Shown: piece by piece, positions 16,537 to 24,177 of the stretch
How positions within the stretch are numbered: position 1 is the first letter of the stretch
How the letters are laid out: each line of letters starts with the position of its first letter
From: Actinomycetota bacterium
Lineage (GTDB): Bacteria; Actinomycetota; Acidimicrobiia; Acidimicrobiales; JAJPHD01
Reading direction: 5' to 3'
NCBI GenBank assembly: GCA_021325455.1
Contig: JAJPHD010000028.1
Location: 1 to 49,582, forward strand
Length of the DNA: 49,582 nucleotides
Notes under the pieces: generated by a model
What the model was told of the DNA's origin: nothing
What the model saw: only the letters and a program-made list of their open reading frames with translations
Database searches by the model: none
Position numbers and translations under genes: made by a program

Positions 16537-17094
16537 CTACGGGGTGCGGCGTGCCCTGGCCGCCACCATCACCCGGTGGTGGGCTCCGAGGCCGACCAGG
16601 CGGTCCCCCGCCCAGGCCTGGCAGGAGAAGAGGGCCCGTCGGGCCTGCACCTCCTCCAGCCGGGCCACCACCCGCACCTCCTCTCCCACCTCCGCTCGCC
16701 CGAGGTGGTGGACCAGGATGCCCGCCCCCACGTGGGTGAGCTCGGGCGAAGGGGGCGGCAGGAGGTCGCTGGCCACGATCTCGTACCACAGCCCGAGACG
16801 GGGGCTGCCGAGGACGGCCATCGAGGGGTCGGGGTGGCCGAGGGCACCCGCGGTGTCGGCCGTGGCGACGGTGAAGACCTGCTCGGCCAGCTCTCCCACC
16901 TTCGAGGTGATCCCTTCCGTTGCCCCGCTGGAGCCGGGCCCGGCCCGGCCGGAGGAGGCGAGGGCACCGGCCGCAGCCGACAGGGCGTTCCGGTCCTCCT
17001 CGGCCTCGGGCCCGGCCTCTGCCGCCCAGCGGGCGGCGTCGACCAGGGCGATGCGGAGCGTGTCGGCAAGCAGGTGTGCGTGGGAGGGGCGCAC
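16537..17094 (-). CDS. Hotdog-fold thioesterase, FlK-like
   Basis: 185 aa. The C-terminal 110 residues (LGLWYEIVASDLL, ELTHVGAGILVHHLGRAEVG, VRVVARLEEVQARRALF, AGDRLVGLGAHHRVMV) look like the hotdog thioesterases related to fluoroacetyl-CoA thioesterase. The N-terminal 70 residues are less typical and carry a helical, Ala-rich stretch. GGAGG five nt before the GTG at 17094 fixes the start. It is divergent from aroC across 93 bp. The substrate is unknown; acyl-CoA hydrolysis is inferred from the fold. Confidence 0.65.
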   Translation of the reverse strand: MRPSHAHLLADTLRIALVDAARWAAEAGPEAEEDRNALSAAAGALASSGRAGPGSSGATEGITSKVGELAEQVFTVATADTAGALGHPDPSMAVLGSPRLGLWYEIVASDLLPPPSPELTHVGAGILVHHLGRAEVGEEVRVVARLEEVQARRALFSCQAWAGDRLVGLGAHHRVMVAARARRTP

Positions 17095-17175
17095 GGATAC
17101 CTCCGGGGGTGAGGGGACTTCCCCGCCCACCGTACCGAGCCCCCGGCGGGTCCCGCGCCCTCTCGTCCCCCCCGG

Positions 17176-17181
17176 TAGATT
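17176..17181 (+). promoter_or_regulatory. Leaderless -10 box of the aro cluster
   Basis: TAGATT lies 6 nt before the GTG start of aroC at 17188, placing the predicted transcription start at the start codon. No Shine-Dalgarno is present between them. Confidence 0.6.
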
Positions 17182-17187
17182 GCGCCC

Positions 17188-18357
17188 GTGCTGCGCTTCC
17201 TCACCGCCGGTGAGTCGCACGGCAGGGCCCTGGTCGTGATCGTGGAGGGCCTGCCTTCCGGGCTCCCCCTCGTGGCCGAGGAGGTGGGGGGAGAGCTGGC
17301 CCGCCGCCGTCTCGGGTTCGGCCGGGGGCCCCGTATGCGCTTCGAGGCTGACGAGGTGACCCTGGTCGGGGGGGTCCGCCACGGCCGGACACTCGGCTCC
17401 CCGGTGGCCATCGAGATCGCCAACACGGAGTGGCCCAAGTGGGCCGAGGAGATGTCTCCGGGTCCGGGACGCCCCTCCCGGGTCCTCACCCAGCCTCGGC
17501 CCGGCCACGCCGACCTGGCCGGCATGCAGAAGTACGCCTTCGACGACGCACGCGACGTCCTGGAGAGGGCCTCGGCCCGCGAGACGGCGGCCCGGGTGGC
17601 GGCCGGTGCCTGCGCCAAGGCCTTGCTGGCCAAGCTCGGCATGGCCGTCCTGTCCCATGTGGTCCAGATCGGGGACGCTCGCCTGAGCGCCGGTGCCTCG
17701 GGCTGGCCGCGCCCGGGCCCGGAGGACCTGGAACGTGTCGACGCCTCGCCGGTGCGCTGCTTCGACCCCTGCGCCGAGGCGGCCATGGTTGCCGAGGTCA
17801 AGGCGGCGGCCAAGGAGGGCGACTCCCTGGGAGGGGTGGCCGAGGTCCTCGCCTACGGAGTGCCCGTGGGGCTCGGCAGCCATGTCCACTGGGACCGGCG
17901 TCTGGACGGGCTGATGGCACAGGCGGTCATGAGCATCCAAGCCGTGAAGGCCGTGGAGCTGGGCGAGGGGGTCAGGGTGGCCGGCAAGCGGGGCTCCGAG
18001 GCCCACGACGCCATCCGCTGGGATGCTGGAACCGGCACCTATGTGCGCGACACGGCCCGGGCGGGGGGGGTGGAGGGGGGCATCTCCACAGGCTCCCTGG
18101 TGGTGGTGAGGGCCTACATGAAGCCATTGGCCACCCTCAACCGTCCGATCCTCTCCACGGTGGACGTGGTCACCAAGCAGGAGGCCAAGTCCTTCAAGGA
18201 GCGTACGGACGTGACCTCGGTGCCGGCCATGGGCGTGGTGGCCGAGACCATGGTGGCCCTGGTCCTGGCCAGCGAGGCCCTGCGCAAGTTCGGAGGGGAC
18301 TCGCTGGGGGAGCTCGTCCGCAACCACGGCGCCTACCTGGCCAGCCTCCGTGGCTGA
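17188..18357 (+). CDS. aroC: Chorismate synthase
   Basis: 389 aa, full length. [69 protein letters not shown] and the C-terminal [15 protein letters not shown] are family signatures. It makes chorismate from EPSP using reduced FMN. First gene of aroC-aroK-aroB-aroQ; its end overlaps aroK by 8 bp. The GTG start coincides with the predicted transcription start. Its product feeds both aromatic amino acids and the menaquinone route encoded further along the window. Confidence 0.97.
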   Translation: MLRFLTAGESHGRALVVIVEGLPSGLPLVAEEVGGELARRRLGFGRGPRMRFEADEVTLVGGVRHGRTLGSPVAIEIANTEWPKWAEEMSPGPGRPSRVLTQPRPGHADLAGMQKYAFDDARDVLERASARETAARVAAGACAKALLAKLGMAVLSHVVQIGDARLSAGASGWPRPGPEDLERVDASPVRCFDPCAEAAMVAEVKAAAKEGDSLGGVAEVLAYGVPVGLGSHVHWDRRLDGLMAQAVMSIQAVKAVELGEGVRVAGKRGSEAHDAIRWDAGTGTYVRDTARAGGVEGGISTGSLVVVRAYMKPLATLNRPILSTVDVVTKQEAKSFKERTDVTSVPAMGVVAETMVALVLASEALRKFGGDSLGELVRNHGAYLASLRG

Positions 18358-18880
18358 CCACCTGCTGCTGATCGGCATGATGGGGGCGGGCAAGACGACC
18401 GTCGGCCAGCTGCTGGCCGAGCGGCTGGGCCGGCAGTACCGCGACAGCGACCGTCAGGTCCAGGAGGCCACGGGAAAGACGGTGCCCCAGATATTCGCGG
18501 AGGAGGGGGAGGCCGCCTTCCGGGCCGAAGAGGCCAAGGCCCTGGCCCGGGCCGTTGAGGAGGACACGCCCTCGGTGATCTCGGTGGCGGGGGGTGCCGT
18601 TCTCGACCCCGACAACGGCCGGCGGGTGCAGGGGGCGGGGACCGTGGTGTGGTTGCGGGCCCGTCCCGACACCCTGGCCCGGCGGGTGGGCCGAGGATGG
18701 GGGCGTCCCCTGCTGGACGCCGGCCCCGCCGAGACCCTGGCCCGCTTGGATGAGGTGCGCCGTCCTCTGTACCAGGCCCTGGCTGACATCACCGTTGACG
18801 TCGACAGCATGACTCCCTCCGAGGTCGTCGAAGCCATCCTGGCCCTGCTGCCCCCCAGCGGAGAGGGACCAGGGCAGTGA
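18350..18880 (+). CDS. aroK: Shikimate kinase
   Basis: 176 aa. Walker A loop [20 protein letters not shown] at residues 7-26, shikimate-binding [18 protein letters not shown], the GG loop [11 protein letters not shown] (where GGG is more usual) and the LID region GRGWGRPLL. It phosphorylates shikimate with ATP. The GTG start overlaps the end of aroC by 8 bp, and the stop overlaps the aroB GTG (GTGA), indicating translational coupling. Confidence 0.95.
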   Translation: MADHLLLIGMMGAGKTTVGQLLAERLGRQYRDSDRQVQEATGKTVPQIFAEEGEAAFRAEEAKALARAVEEDTPSVISVAGGAVLDPDNGRRVQGAGTVVWLRARPDTLARRVGRGWGRPLLDAGPAETLARLDEVRRPLYQALADITVDVDSMTPSEVVEAILALLPPSGEGPGQ

Positions 18881-19920
18881 TCAGGGTCCCCGTCGAACTG
18901 GGAAGGCGGTCCTATGAGGTCCTCATAGGTCGGGGAGCTCGCCACGAGCTGGCTGGTGTGATCCCCCCCGGGGCCAGGAGGGTGGCTGTGGTGACCCAGG
19001 AGGGGGTGCCCTGGCAGGTCGACCCGGGTGTGGAGCGCTGCGACCTCGTTGTCGGCCAGGGAGAGGGGGCCAAGTCCCTGGCCACCATCGAGACTCTCTG
19101 CCGGGGCTTTGCCCGGTTCGGCCTGACGAGGAAGGACGCCGTGGTGGCCGTCGGTGGCGGGGTCGTCACCGATGTGGCGGGGTTCGCGGCAGCCAGCTGG
19201 CACCGCGGCGTAGCCGTCATCCATGTGGCCACCACCCTGCTGGCCCAGGTCGACGCAGCCATCGGGGGCAAGTGCGGGGTCAACCTGCCCGAGGGCAAGA
19301 ACCTGGTGGGCGCCTTCTGGCAGCCGGCTGCGGTGCTGTGTGACACCGAGGTCCTGGAGACCCTGCCGGCGGCAGAATGGCGGAGCGGGCGGGGGGAGAT
19401 GGCCAAGTACGCCTTTCTCGGCGTCGAGGGCCTGGGCTCCCTGGACCTGCCCGAGGCCATCGCTCGTTGCGTGGCCCTCAAGTCGTCGGTGGTGGCCGCC
19501 GATGAGCGGGAGGAGGGCGGGGGGCGGGTCCTCCTCAACTATGGGCACACCCTGGCTCATGCTCTCGAGGCATCGGGGTGGGCCGGCGGGGTGGGCACGG
19601 CTGGGACCTTGCGCCACGGGGAGGCAGTGGGCATAGGGCTGGTCTTCGCGGCTCGGCTGGCCGAGCGGCTGGGCCGCATCGGGCCTGCCCGGGTGGCGGA
19701 CCACGAGCGCCTCGTGGGCGGCTATGGCCTGCCGACCCGGCTTCCCCGTGGCAGCGACCCGGACCGGCTGGTGGGCTTGATGGCGGGGGACAAGAAGGCC
19801 GTTGGCGGCCTCACCTTCGTGCTCGACGGTCCCCGGGGGCTGGAGCTGGTGGAGGGCGTGCCACGCCGTTTGGTGCTGGACACCCTGAAGGCCATGATGG
19901 CGGTGGGGGAGGGGCCGTGA
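18877..19920 (+). CDS. aroB: 3-dehydroquinate synthase
   Basis: 347 aa. NAD-binding core AVGGGVVTDVAGFAAASWHRG, TTLLAQVDAAIGGKCGVNLPEGKNLVGAFWQP, and metal-site elements RGEMAKYAF and LLNYGHTLAHALE. Converts DAHP to 3-dehydroquinate. It starts at the GTG overlapping the aroK stop and ends in a GTGA overlap with aroQ. Length and motifs are normal for the family. Confidence 0.97.
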   Translation: MIRVPVELGRRSYEVLIGRGARHELAGVIPPGARRVAVVTQEGVPWQVDPGVERCDLVVGQGEGAKSLATIETLCRGFARFGLTRKDAVVAVGGGVVTDVAGFAAASWHRGVAVIHVATTLLAQVDAAIGGKCGVNLPEGKNLVGAFWQPAAVLCDTEVLETLPAAEWRSGRGEMAKYAFLGVEGLGSLDLPEAIARCVALKSSVVAADEREEGGGRVLLNYGHTLAHALEASGWAGGVGTAGTLRHGEAVGIGLVFAARLAERLGRIGPARVADHERLVGGYGLPTRLPRGSDPDRLVGLMAGDKKAVGGLTFVLDGPRGLELVEGVPRRLVLDTLKAMMAVGEGP

Positions 19921-20396
19921 ACGGGGAGAGAGAGGGAGCCCGGCCGGTCGTGCTCCTCCTGTCGGGGCCCAACCTGGACCTGCTCGGTGACCGCCAGCCC
20001 CAGGTGTACGGGGGGCTGACCCTGGAGGCCCACGTGGCGGCGGCGCGGTCCAGGGCCACGGCCTGCGGGGTGGTGCTCGAGCACTTCCAGTCGAACGCCG
20101 AGGCGGCCCTGGTGGAGGCCGTGCACGGGGCGAGGGGGCGGGCGGCCGCCATCATCGTCAATGCCGCCGCCCTCACCCACTACTCCTGGTCCCTGGCAGA
20201 CGCCTTGGCCGCCTACGACGGCGTGGTCGTGGAGCTCCACCTCTCCAACCCGGCCGGGCGCGAGCCCTGGCGGCACCGATCGGTGGTGGCACCGGTGGCG
20301 AGGGGGACGATCGCCGGCTTCGGGGGCCTGGGTTACGAGCTGGCCGTGGAGGCCGCCGCCCGCCTCATCGCCGAAGGGCCTAACCCTGCTCCCTAG
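19917..20396 (+). CDS. aroQ: 3-dehydroquinate dehydratase, type II
   Basis: 159 aa. LSGPNLDLLGDRQPQVYGGL carries the type II signature with its catalytic Tyr; EHFQSNAEAALVEAVH and VVELHLSNPAGREPWRH include the conserved His. The usual INPGAYTHTS stretch reads VNAAALTHYSWS, a mild divergence in the substrate loop. Dehydrates 3-dehydroquinate to dehydroshikimate. GTG start overlaps the aroB stop. aroE is not in the window. Confidence 0.93.
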   Translation: MNGEREGARPVVLLLSGPNLDLLGDRQPQVYGGLTLEAHVAAARSRATACGVVLEHFQSNAEAALVEAVHGARGRAAAIIVNAAALTHYSWSLADALAAYDGVVVELHLSNPAGREPWRHRSVVAPVARGTIAGFGGLGYELAVEAAARLIAEGPNPAP

Positions 20397-20410
20397 GGCG
20401 CCGATGCCCT
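20395..20410 (+). terminator. Weak hairpin at the end of aroQ
   Basis: AGGGC (20395-20399) pairs with GCCCT (20406-20410) across 6 nt directly at the aroQ stop, followed by TGT rather than a T run. It could weakly separate the aro genes from the downstream block, which has its own promoter-like sequence. Confidence 0.3.
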
Positions 20411-20526
20411 TGTCATGAACGTGGTCTCGTCCGGAGGGCGCTCCCTGGCCGGAGCCGGTCCCTTGCTTCCCCTTCGTTACAAATAGTGGTTACTCGCCGT
20501 CCTCTAGTGGGTGTAATGGCACCTGC

Positions 20527-20555
20527 TTGACACCGACGGTGGTGAACAGTAAAGG
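20527..20555 (+). promoter_or_regulatory. Sigma-70-like promoter before the coiled-coil gene
   Basis: TTGACA (20527-20532), a 17-bp spacer and TAAAGG (20550-20555). The -35 box is perfect, the -10 moderate. It lies in the 267-bp gap after aroQ and about 110 bp before the next gene, so it probably drives the coiled-coil gene and perhaps pepP-efp-nusB. I see no other gene in this gap. Confidence 0.5.
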
Positions 20556-20663
20556 TTGCGGCACTTGAAGGAGCGGGGACATCGTGGGGCAGGAGGCGTG
20601 GGTCCTGGATAGGGGTCCGACACCCGGGGTGGGTGGGGCTCACAGGTCCTCGAGCGCGGGTTG

Positions 20664-21704
20664 ATGCTGGGCCGGCGCAGGAGGCAGGGCGTGATCATCG
20701 GGCCGGTCGAGGAGGAGGCCGCCGGAAGCAGGGCAGAGAGGACCGGGGGGGGTTCGGAGATGGAAGATGTGCCAGCGGGGGAGCCGGTTCGCCCACCTTC
20801 GGCTGCAGCCGGCGCCGAGGGGGAAGCGGGCCGGGCAGAGGGGGGCAGGGGCGAAGACCAGCCTCCGCCCATGGGAGCCAAGGGCGGGGAACGGCCGCCC
20901 AGAGGCGATGAGGCGCACCCCGAGGGTGGCCTCGCCGGGAGGGCGGGGGAGGCAGGCGGCCCAGGGGAAGGCCCCTGGCGGCCGCCGGGCGGGGCGGGGT
21001 ACCAGGGTCCTGCCACCCCGGGGGCACACCAGCGCGAGCCGGTGAGCACCAACTCGGCCGGGGGGACCGGGCCGGCCGGGGCCGAGGCGCCGGCCAATGC
21101 CTTCTCCCGGTTCCTCGGCGCCGGACCGGGTCTACCCGTCGATCTCTACGGCACCGTGGGCATGGAGGTGTCAGCGGTTCTCCGGGCCGCCCACGATGCC
21201 GCCCTGGAGATGACCCAGCGGGCCGAGGAGGACGCCCAGCGCACCCGGGACCAGGCCGAGGAGGATGCCCGGCGCCGGCGGGCCCAGGTGGAGGAGGAGG
21301 TGACCCGCATACGGGCCCAGGCCGAGGAGGAGTCTCGCCGCCTGCGGGCCCAGCTGGACGAGGAGGTCACGTGGCTGCGTTCCCAGGCCGAGGAGGACGC
21401 CCACGAGGTACGGCTCCAGGCCGAGGAGCAGGCCAACCGGCTGAGAGCCAAGGCCGAGGAGGACATCCGGGCCGAGCAGGAGGGCGCCCGGGCCCGGCTG
21501 CAGTCCTCCCTGGAGCGGTTCTCCGTCGAGCGGGTGGCGGGCATGAGGAGCCTGCTCGACCGGCTCCGTGCCGACCAGCAGAGGCTCCAGGGCGAGATCG
21601 AGGCTGCCTGCTCCTGGCTCCGGGATGAGCTGCGCCTGCCCGGTGAGCCCCCGGGAGGGGACGGGACCGGGACCGGCACGGTCCCCCCGCCGGCCGGGGG
21701 TTAG
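20664..21704 (+). CDS. Hendecad-repeat coiled-coil protein of unknown function
   Basis: About 346 aa. The first 140 residues are Gly/Pro/Glu-rich and probably disordered. Then VDLYGTVGMEVSAVLRAAHDAA leads into eight perfect-length 11-residue repeats (residues 187-274, e.g. AEEDARRRRAQ), a further helix (SVERVAGMRSLLDRLRADQQ) and a Gly-rich tail. There are no membrane segments and no known enzyme motif. The pattern is loosely like DivIVA-type or stalk-forming proteins of actinobacteria, but no function can be assigned. It lies between aroQ and pepP, where many actinobacteria have no such gene. The start is uncertain: ATG 20664, GTG 20694 and ATG 20760 are all in frame. Confidence 0.7.
   Translation: MLGRRRRQGVIIGPVEEEAAGSRAERTGGGSEMEDVPAGEPVRPPSAAAGAEGEAGRAEGGRGEDQPPPMGAKGGERPPRGDEAHPEGGLAGRAGEAGGPGEGPWRPPGGAGYQGPATPGAHQREPVSTNSAGGTGPAGAEAPANAFSRFLGAGPGLPVDLYGTVGMEVSAVLRAAHDAALEMTQRAEEDAQRTRDQAEEDARRRRAQVEEEVTRIRAQAEEESRRLRAQLDEEVTWLRSQAEEDAHEVRLQAEEQANRLRAKAEEDIRAEQEGARARLQSSLERFSVERVAGMRSLLDRLRADQQRLQGEIEAACSWLRDELRLPGEPPGGDGTGTGTVPPPAGG
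21222..21485 (+). repeat. Eight tandem 33-bp units encoding hendecads
   Basis: Eight consecutive 33-bp units each encode an 11-residue block, most beginning AEE or a close variant (AEEDAQRTRDQ, AEEDARRRRAQ, VEEEVTRIRAQ, AEEESRRLRAQ, LDEEVTWLRSQ, AEEDAHEVRLQ, AEEQANRLRAK, AEEDIRAEQEG). The register never slips. Hendecad periodicity gives a straight or slightly right-handed coiled coil, unlike the left-handed heptad type. Confidence 0.9.
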
Positions 21705-21715
21705 CGGGCCGTTTT

Positions 21716-21734
21716 CTGGCCGGGCCCCGGCCAG
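21716..21734. other. Perfect 8-bp stem hairpin before pepP
   Basis: CTGGCCGG (21716-21723) and CCGGCCAG (21727-21734) form a stem with a 3-nt loop in the 47-bp gap between the coiled-coil gene and pepP. The T run lies before, not after, the stem, so it is not a standard terminator for the plus strand. It may attenuate read-through or shape the pepP leader. Confidence 0.4.
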
Positions 21735-21751
21735 GGCGCGACAGTGGGGCC

Positions 21752-22861
21752 ATGATCGCCGACCTTCCGCCTCTCGACGTCTCCACCAGGATCCCCCGGC
21801 TCCGGGGGCGCCTGGAGGAGGCGGGCGTGGACGCCCTCGTCGTCACGGGCATGTCCAATGTCCGGTACCTCACGGGGTTCTCCGGCTCGGCCGGGAGGCT
21901 CCTGGTGGGGCCCGAACAGGCCCTGCTCGTCACCGACGGGCGGTACCGCACCCAGTCCGCCGAGGAGCTGGCCGCCGCCGGCGTGGAGGCCGATGTGGAG
22001 ATCGGACGGCCCCCGGAGCAGCAGGAGGTCCTGGTCAAGGCGGCCACGGCCTACCGGCTTCTCGGCCTCGAGGAGGACCACGTGAGCTGGGGATGGAAGC
22101 GGGCCCTGGCCGGAGCCCTGGGCGGGCAGACGGAGCTGGTGGCCACCGCGGGGCTGGTCGAGGGGCTGCGCCGGGTGAAGGACGAGGGCGAGGTGGCCCG
22201 CATCGAGGCGGCCGCCTCCGTCGCCGACCAGGCCCTGGCCCGGGTGAGGCCCCTCATGGCCGAGCGGCCTACCGAGGAGGAGCTGGCCTTGGCGCTGGAC
22301 TACGAGATGCGCCGGCTGGGGGCCGGTGACCGGGCCTTCGAGACCATCGTGGCCAGCGGGCCCAACGCCGGGAAGCCGCATGCCCGCCCGGGCGCCCGGC
22401 GCATAGGGGAGGGTGAGCTGGTGGTGATGGACTTCGGGGCGGTGGTGGAGGGCTATCGCTCGGACATGACGAGGACCCTCTGCCTGGGCCCGCCCGCCAC
22501 CGGCGTCCTGGCCGCCGTGGTGGAGGTGGTGCAGGCCAGCCAGGCCGCGGGCCTGGGGGCGGTATCGGCCGGGGTCGGGGGGGCGGAGGTGGACAGGGCC
22601 TGCCGAGAGGTCGTGGCAGCGGCCGGTTGGGCCGAGGCCTTCGTCCACGGTACGGGCCACGGGGTGGGGCTGGACGTCCACGAGGCCCCCGCGCTGTCGG
22701 TGACGTCGACTGATAGGCTCGAAGAGTCCTCGGTGGTGACCGTGGAGCCCGGTGTCTACCTGCCCGGCCACGGAGGGGCTCGCATCGAGGACACCGTCGT
22801 CGTCGTCGCCGGCGGCCACCGGGTGCTTACGCGTTCACCGCGCGAGGTGGTGGTCTCCTGA
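21752..22861 (+). CDS. pepP: Xaa-Pro aminopeptidase-type M24 metallopeptidase
   Basis: 369 aa. N-terminal creatinase-like domain ([18 protein letters not shown]) and a C-terminal pita-bread domain with all five metal ligands: [17 protein letters not shown] (two Asp), [15 protein letters not shown] (His), [10 protein letters not shown] (Glu) and ARIEDTVVV (Glu). It removes N-terminal residues preceding proline or cleaves Xaa-Pro dipeptides. It lies directly upstream of efp, a common pairing; EF-P helps translate polyproline. The symbol pepP rather than pepQ is a choice by context. Confidence 0.9.
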   Translation: MIADLPPLDVSTRIPRLRGRLEEAGVDALVVTGMSNVRYLTGFSGSAGRLLVGPEQALLVTDGRYRTQSAEELAAAGVEADVEIGRPPEQQEVLVKAATAYRLLGLEEDHVSWGWKRALAGALGGQTELVATAGLVEGLRRVKDEGEVARIEAAASVADQALARVRPLMAERPTEEELALALDYEMRRLGAGDRAFETIVASGPNAGKPHARPGARRIGEGELVVMDFGAVVEGYRSDMTRTLCLGPPATGVLAAVVEVVQASQAAGLGAVSAGVGGAEVDRACREVVAAAGWAEAFVHGTGHGVGLDVHEAPALSVTSTDRLEESSVVTVEPGVYLPGHGGARIEDTVVVVAGGHRVLTRSPREVVVS

Positions 22862-22925
22862 GGGAGGACGGGACGGGTCCCCGAGGACGAGAAGCCGCCC
22901 CACAGAGAAGAAGGTTGCACTAGCG

Positions 22926-23486
22926 ATGACCGTGTCCACCAATGACCTCAAGAACGGGATGACCCTGGACCTGCCTGAGGGCCTCTTCTCGGTCGTGGAG
23001 TTCCAGCACGTGAAGCCGGGCAAGGGAGGGGCCTTCGTCCGTACCAAGCTCAAGAACGTGAGGACGGGTGCCGTGCTCGACCGCACCTACCGGGCGGACG
23101 AGAAGCTGGAGCAGGCCATCGTGGACAAGCGCGAGATGCAGTTCCTGTACCGAGACGGGGACCACTACGTGTTCATGGACACCACCTCCTACGACCAGCT
23201 CCAGGTGGAGTCGTCATCGCTCGGCCAGGCCGCCCAGTTCCTGAAGGAGGGCGACTCGGCGGTGCTGCAGATGTACGGGGGAGAGATCCTGGGGGTGGAC
23301 CTGCCCGCCGCCGTTGAGCTGACCGTGGCCCAGACGGAGCCTGGGATCCAGGGGGACCGCGTCTCGGGAGCGCGCAAGCCGGCCACCCTGGAGACCGGCC
23401 TCACGGTCCAGGTCCCCTTGTTCGTGAACCCCGGCGACACCATCAAGGTGGACACCCGTTCGGGCGAGTACCTGACCAGGGCCTAG
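22926..23486 (+). CDS. efp: Translation elongation factor P
   Basis: 186 aa, three beta-barrel domains. The tip loop [17 protein letters not shown] holds Lys33, the residue that contacts the P-site t[17 protein letters not shown] and the C-terminal [16 protein letters not shown] are standard. It relieves ribosome stalling at consecutive prolines. No lysylation genes (epmA/epmB) are in the window, as expected for the unmodified-lysine type of actinobacteria. AGAAGAAGG upstream supports the ATG at 22926. Confidence 0.97.
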   Translation: MTVSTNDLKNGMTLDLPEGLFSVVEFQHVKPGKGGAFVRTKLKNVRTGAVLDRTYRADEKLEQAIVDKREMQFLYRDGDHYVFMDTTSYDQLQVESSSLGQAAQFLKEGDSAVLQMYGGEILGVDLPAAVELTVAQTEPGIQGDRVSGARKPATLETGLTVQVPLFVNPGDTIKVDTRSGEYLTRA

Positions 23487-23492
23487 GGCCCC

Positions 23493-23984
23493 GTGGACGT
23501 CGTGGCCGACATGCGGGGGCCTCACCCGGGAGCGGGCCCACCCTCCCGCCGCCGGACCGCCCGTGACCGGGCTCTCTCGCTGCTCTACGAGGCGGAGGCC
23601 AAGGACGTCGAGCCGGCGGAGCTCCTGGGGGAGCTGCCGGTGGAGCCCGATCCCTTTGCCGTCACGCTGGTTCGCGGGGTGGGTGAGCACCGGCAGCGCA
23701 TCGACGCCATCATCGCCTCCCGGTCCATCGGATGGGGGTTGGAGAGGATGCCCGTCGTGGACCGCAACCTGTTGCGGATAGGGGTCTACGAGCTCCTGGA
23801 GGAGCCCGAGGTGCCCACCGCCGTGGTGATCTCGGAGGCCGTGGAGCTGGCCAAGACCTACTCCACCGAGGAGTCGGGCAGGTTCGTGAACGGGGTCCTT
23901 GCCCGGGTGGCCGAGGACGTTCGAAGGCCGCCCGGCCCTGAGCGGGGACCGGTAGCGCCTTCAACGCCATCAGCACCCGGATAG
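23493..23984 (+). CDS. nusB: Transcription antitermination factor NusB
   Basis: 163 aa. All-helical NusB fold: RRTARDRALSLLYEAEAKD, RSIGWGLERMPVVDRNLLRIGVYELL, EVPTAVVISEAVELAKTYS and SGRFVNGVLARVAEDV. It binds boxA RNA with NusE to allow rRNA antitermination. It follows efp by 6 bp, the usual efp-nusB order. GTG 23493 and ATG 23511 are both possible; neither has a good ribosome site. It ends the housekeeping block before a structured leader. Confidence 0.95.
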   Translation: MDVVADMRGPHPGAGPPSRRRTARDRALSLLYEAEAKDVEPAELLGELPVEPDPFAVTLVRGVGEHRQRIDAIIASRSIGWGLERMPVVDRNLLRIGVYELLEEPEVPTAVVISEAVELAKTYSTEESGRFVNGVLARVAEDVRRPPGPERGPVAPSTPSAPG

Positions 23985-24177
23985 AGACTATTTGTGCTCA
24001 AAGCCCTTGACTTGACACGCCGGGTGGTCAAGAGGCAGACTGCTTGGCAAGAATAGATAGGGCGAAGCGACGATCCCCGGGTTATGTGGTCGCCCTAGGG
24101 CTTGGGGGGAGCAAAGGCGAAACCGGTCGCCTCAGACCAGGACCGCTAGGGTCCCTGATAAAGGGGGGGGTTTTCGC
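23985..24177 (+). promoter_or_regulatory. Promoter and structured leader of the polysaccharide gene
   Basis: TTGACA (24012-24017) with CAGACT (24036-24041) after 18 bp is a plausible promoter. The transcript would contain a stem AGGGCGA/TCGCCCT (24059-24065/24090-24096), then GGCGA/TCGCC (24116-24120/24127-24131), which competes with GGTC/GACC (24125-24128/24135-24138), then GGACC/GGTCC (24140-24144/24150-24154). A G8 run at 24163-24170 serves as ribosome site 7 nt before the ATG and could pair with CCCC at 24075-24078. Mutually exclusive stems next to a Shine-Dalgarno suggest regulation. No known riboswitch class fits. Confidence 0.45.

Noticed and set aside
21716-21734. Rho-independent terminator
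   Set aside because: The T run precedes the stem on the plus strand, and on the minus strand there is no gene to terminate.
24100-24177. Cyclic di-GMP-I (GEMM) riboswitch in the leader
   Set aside because: GCAAAGGCGAAACC and the following hairpin faintly recall the 5' half, but the conserved second stem, the tetraloop-receptor features and the closing 3' strand are missing.
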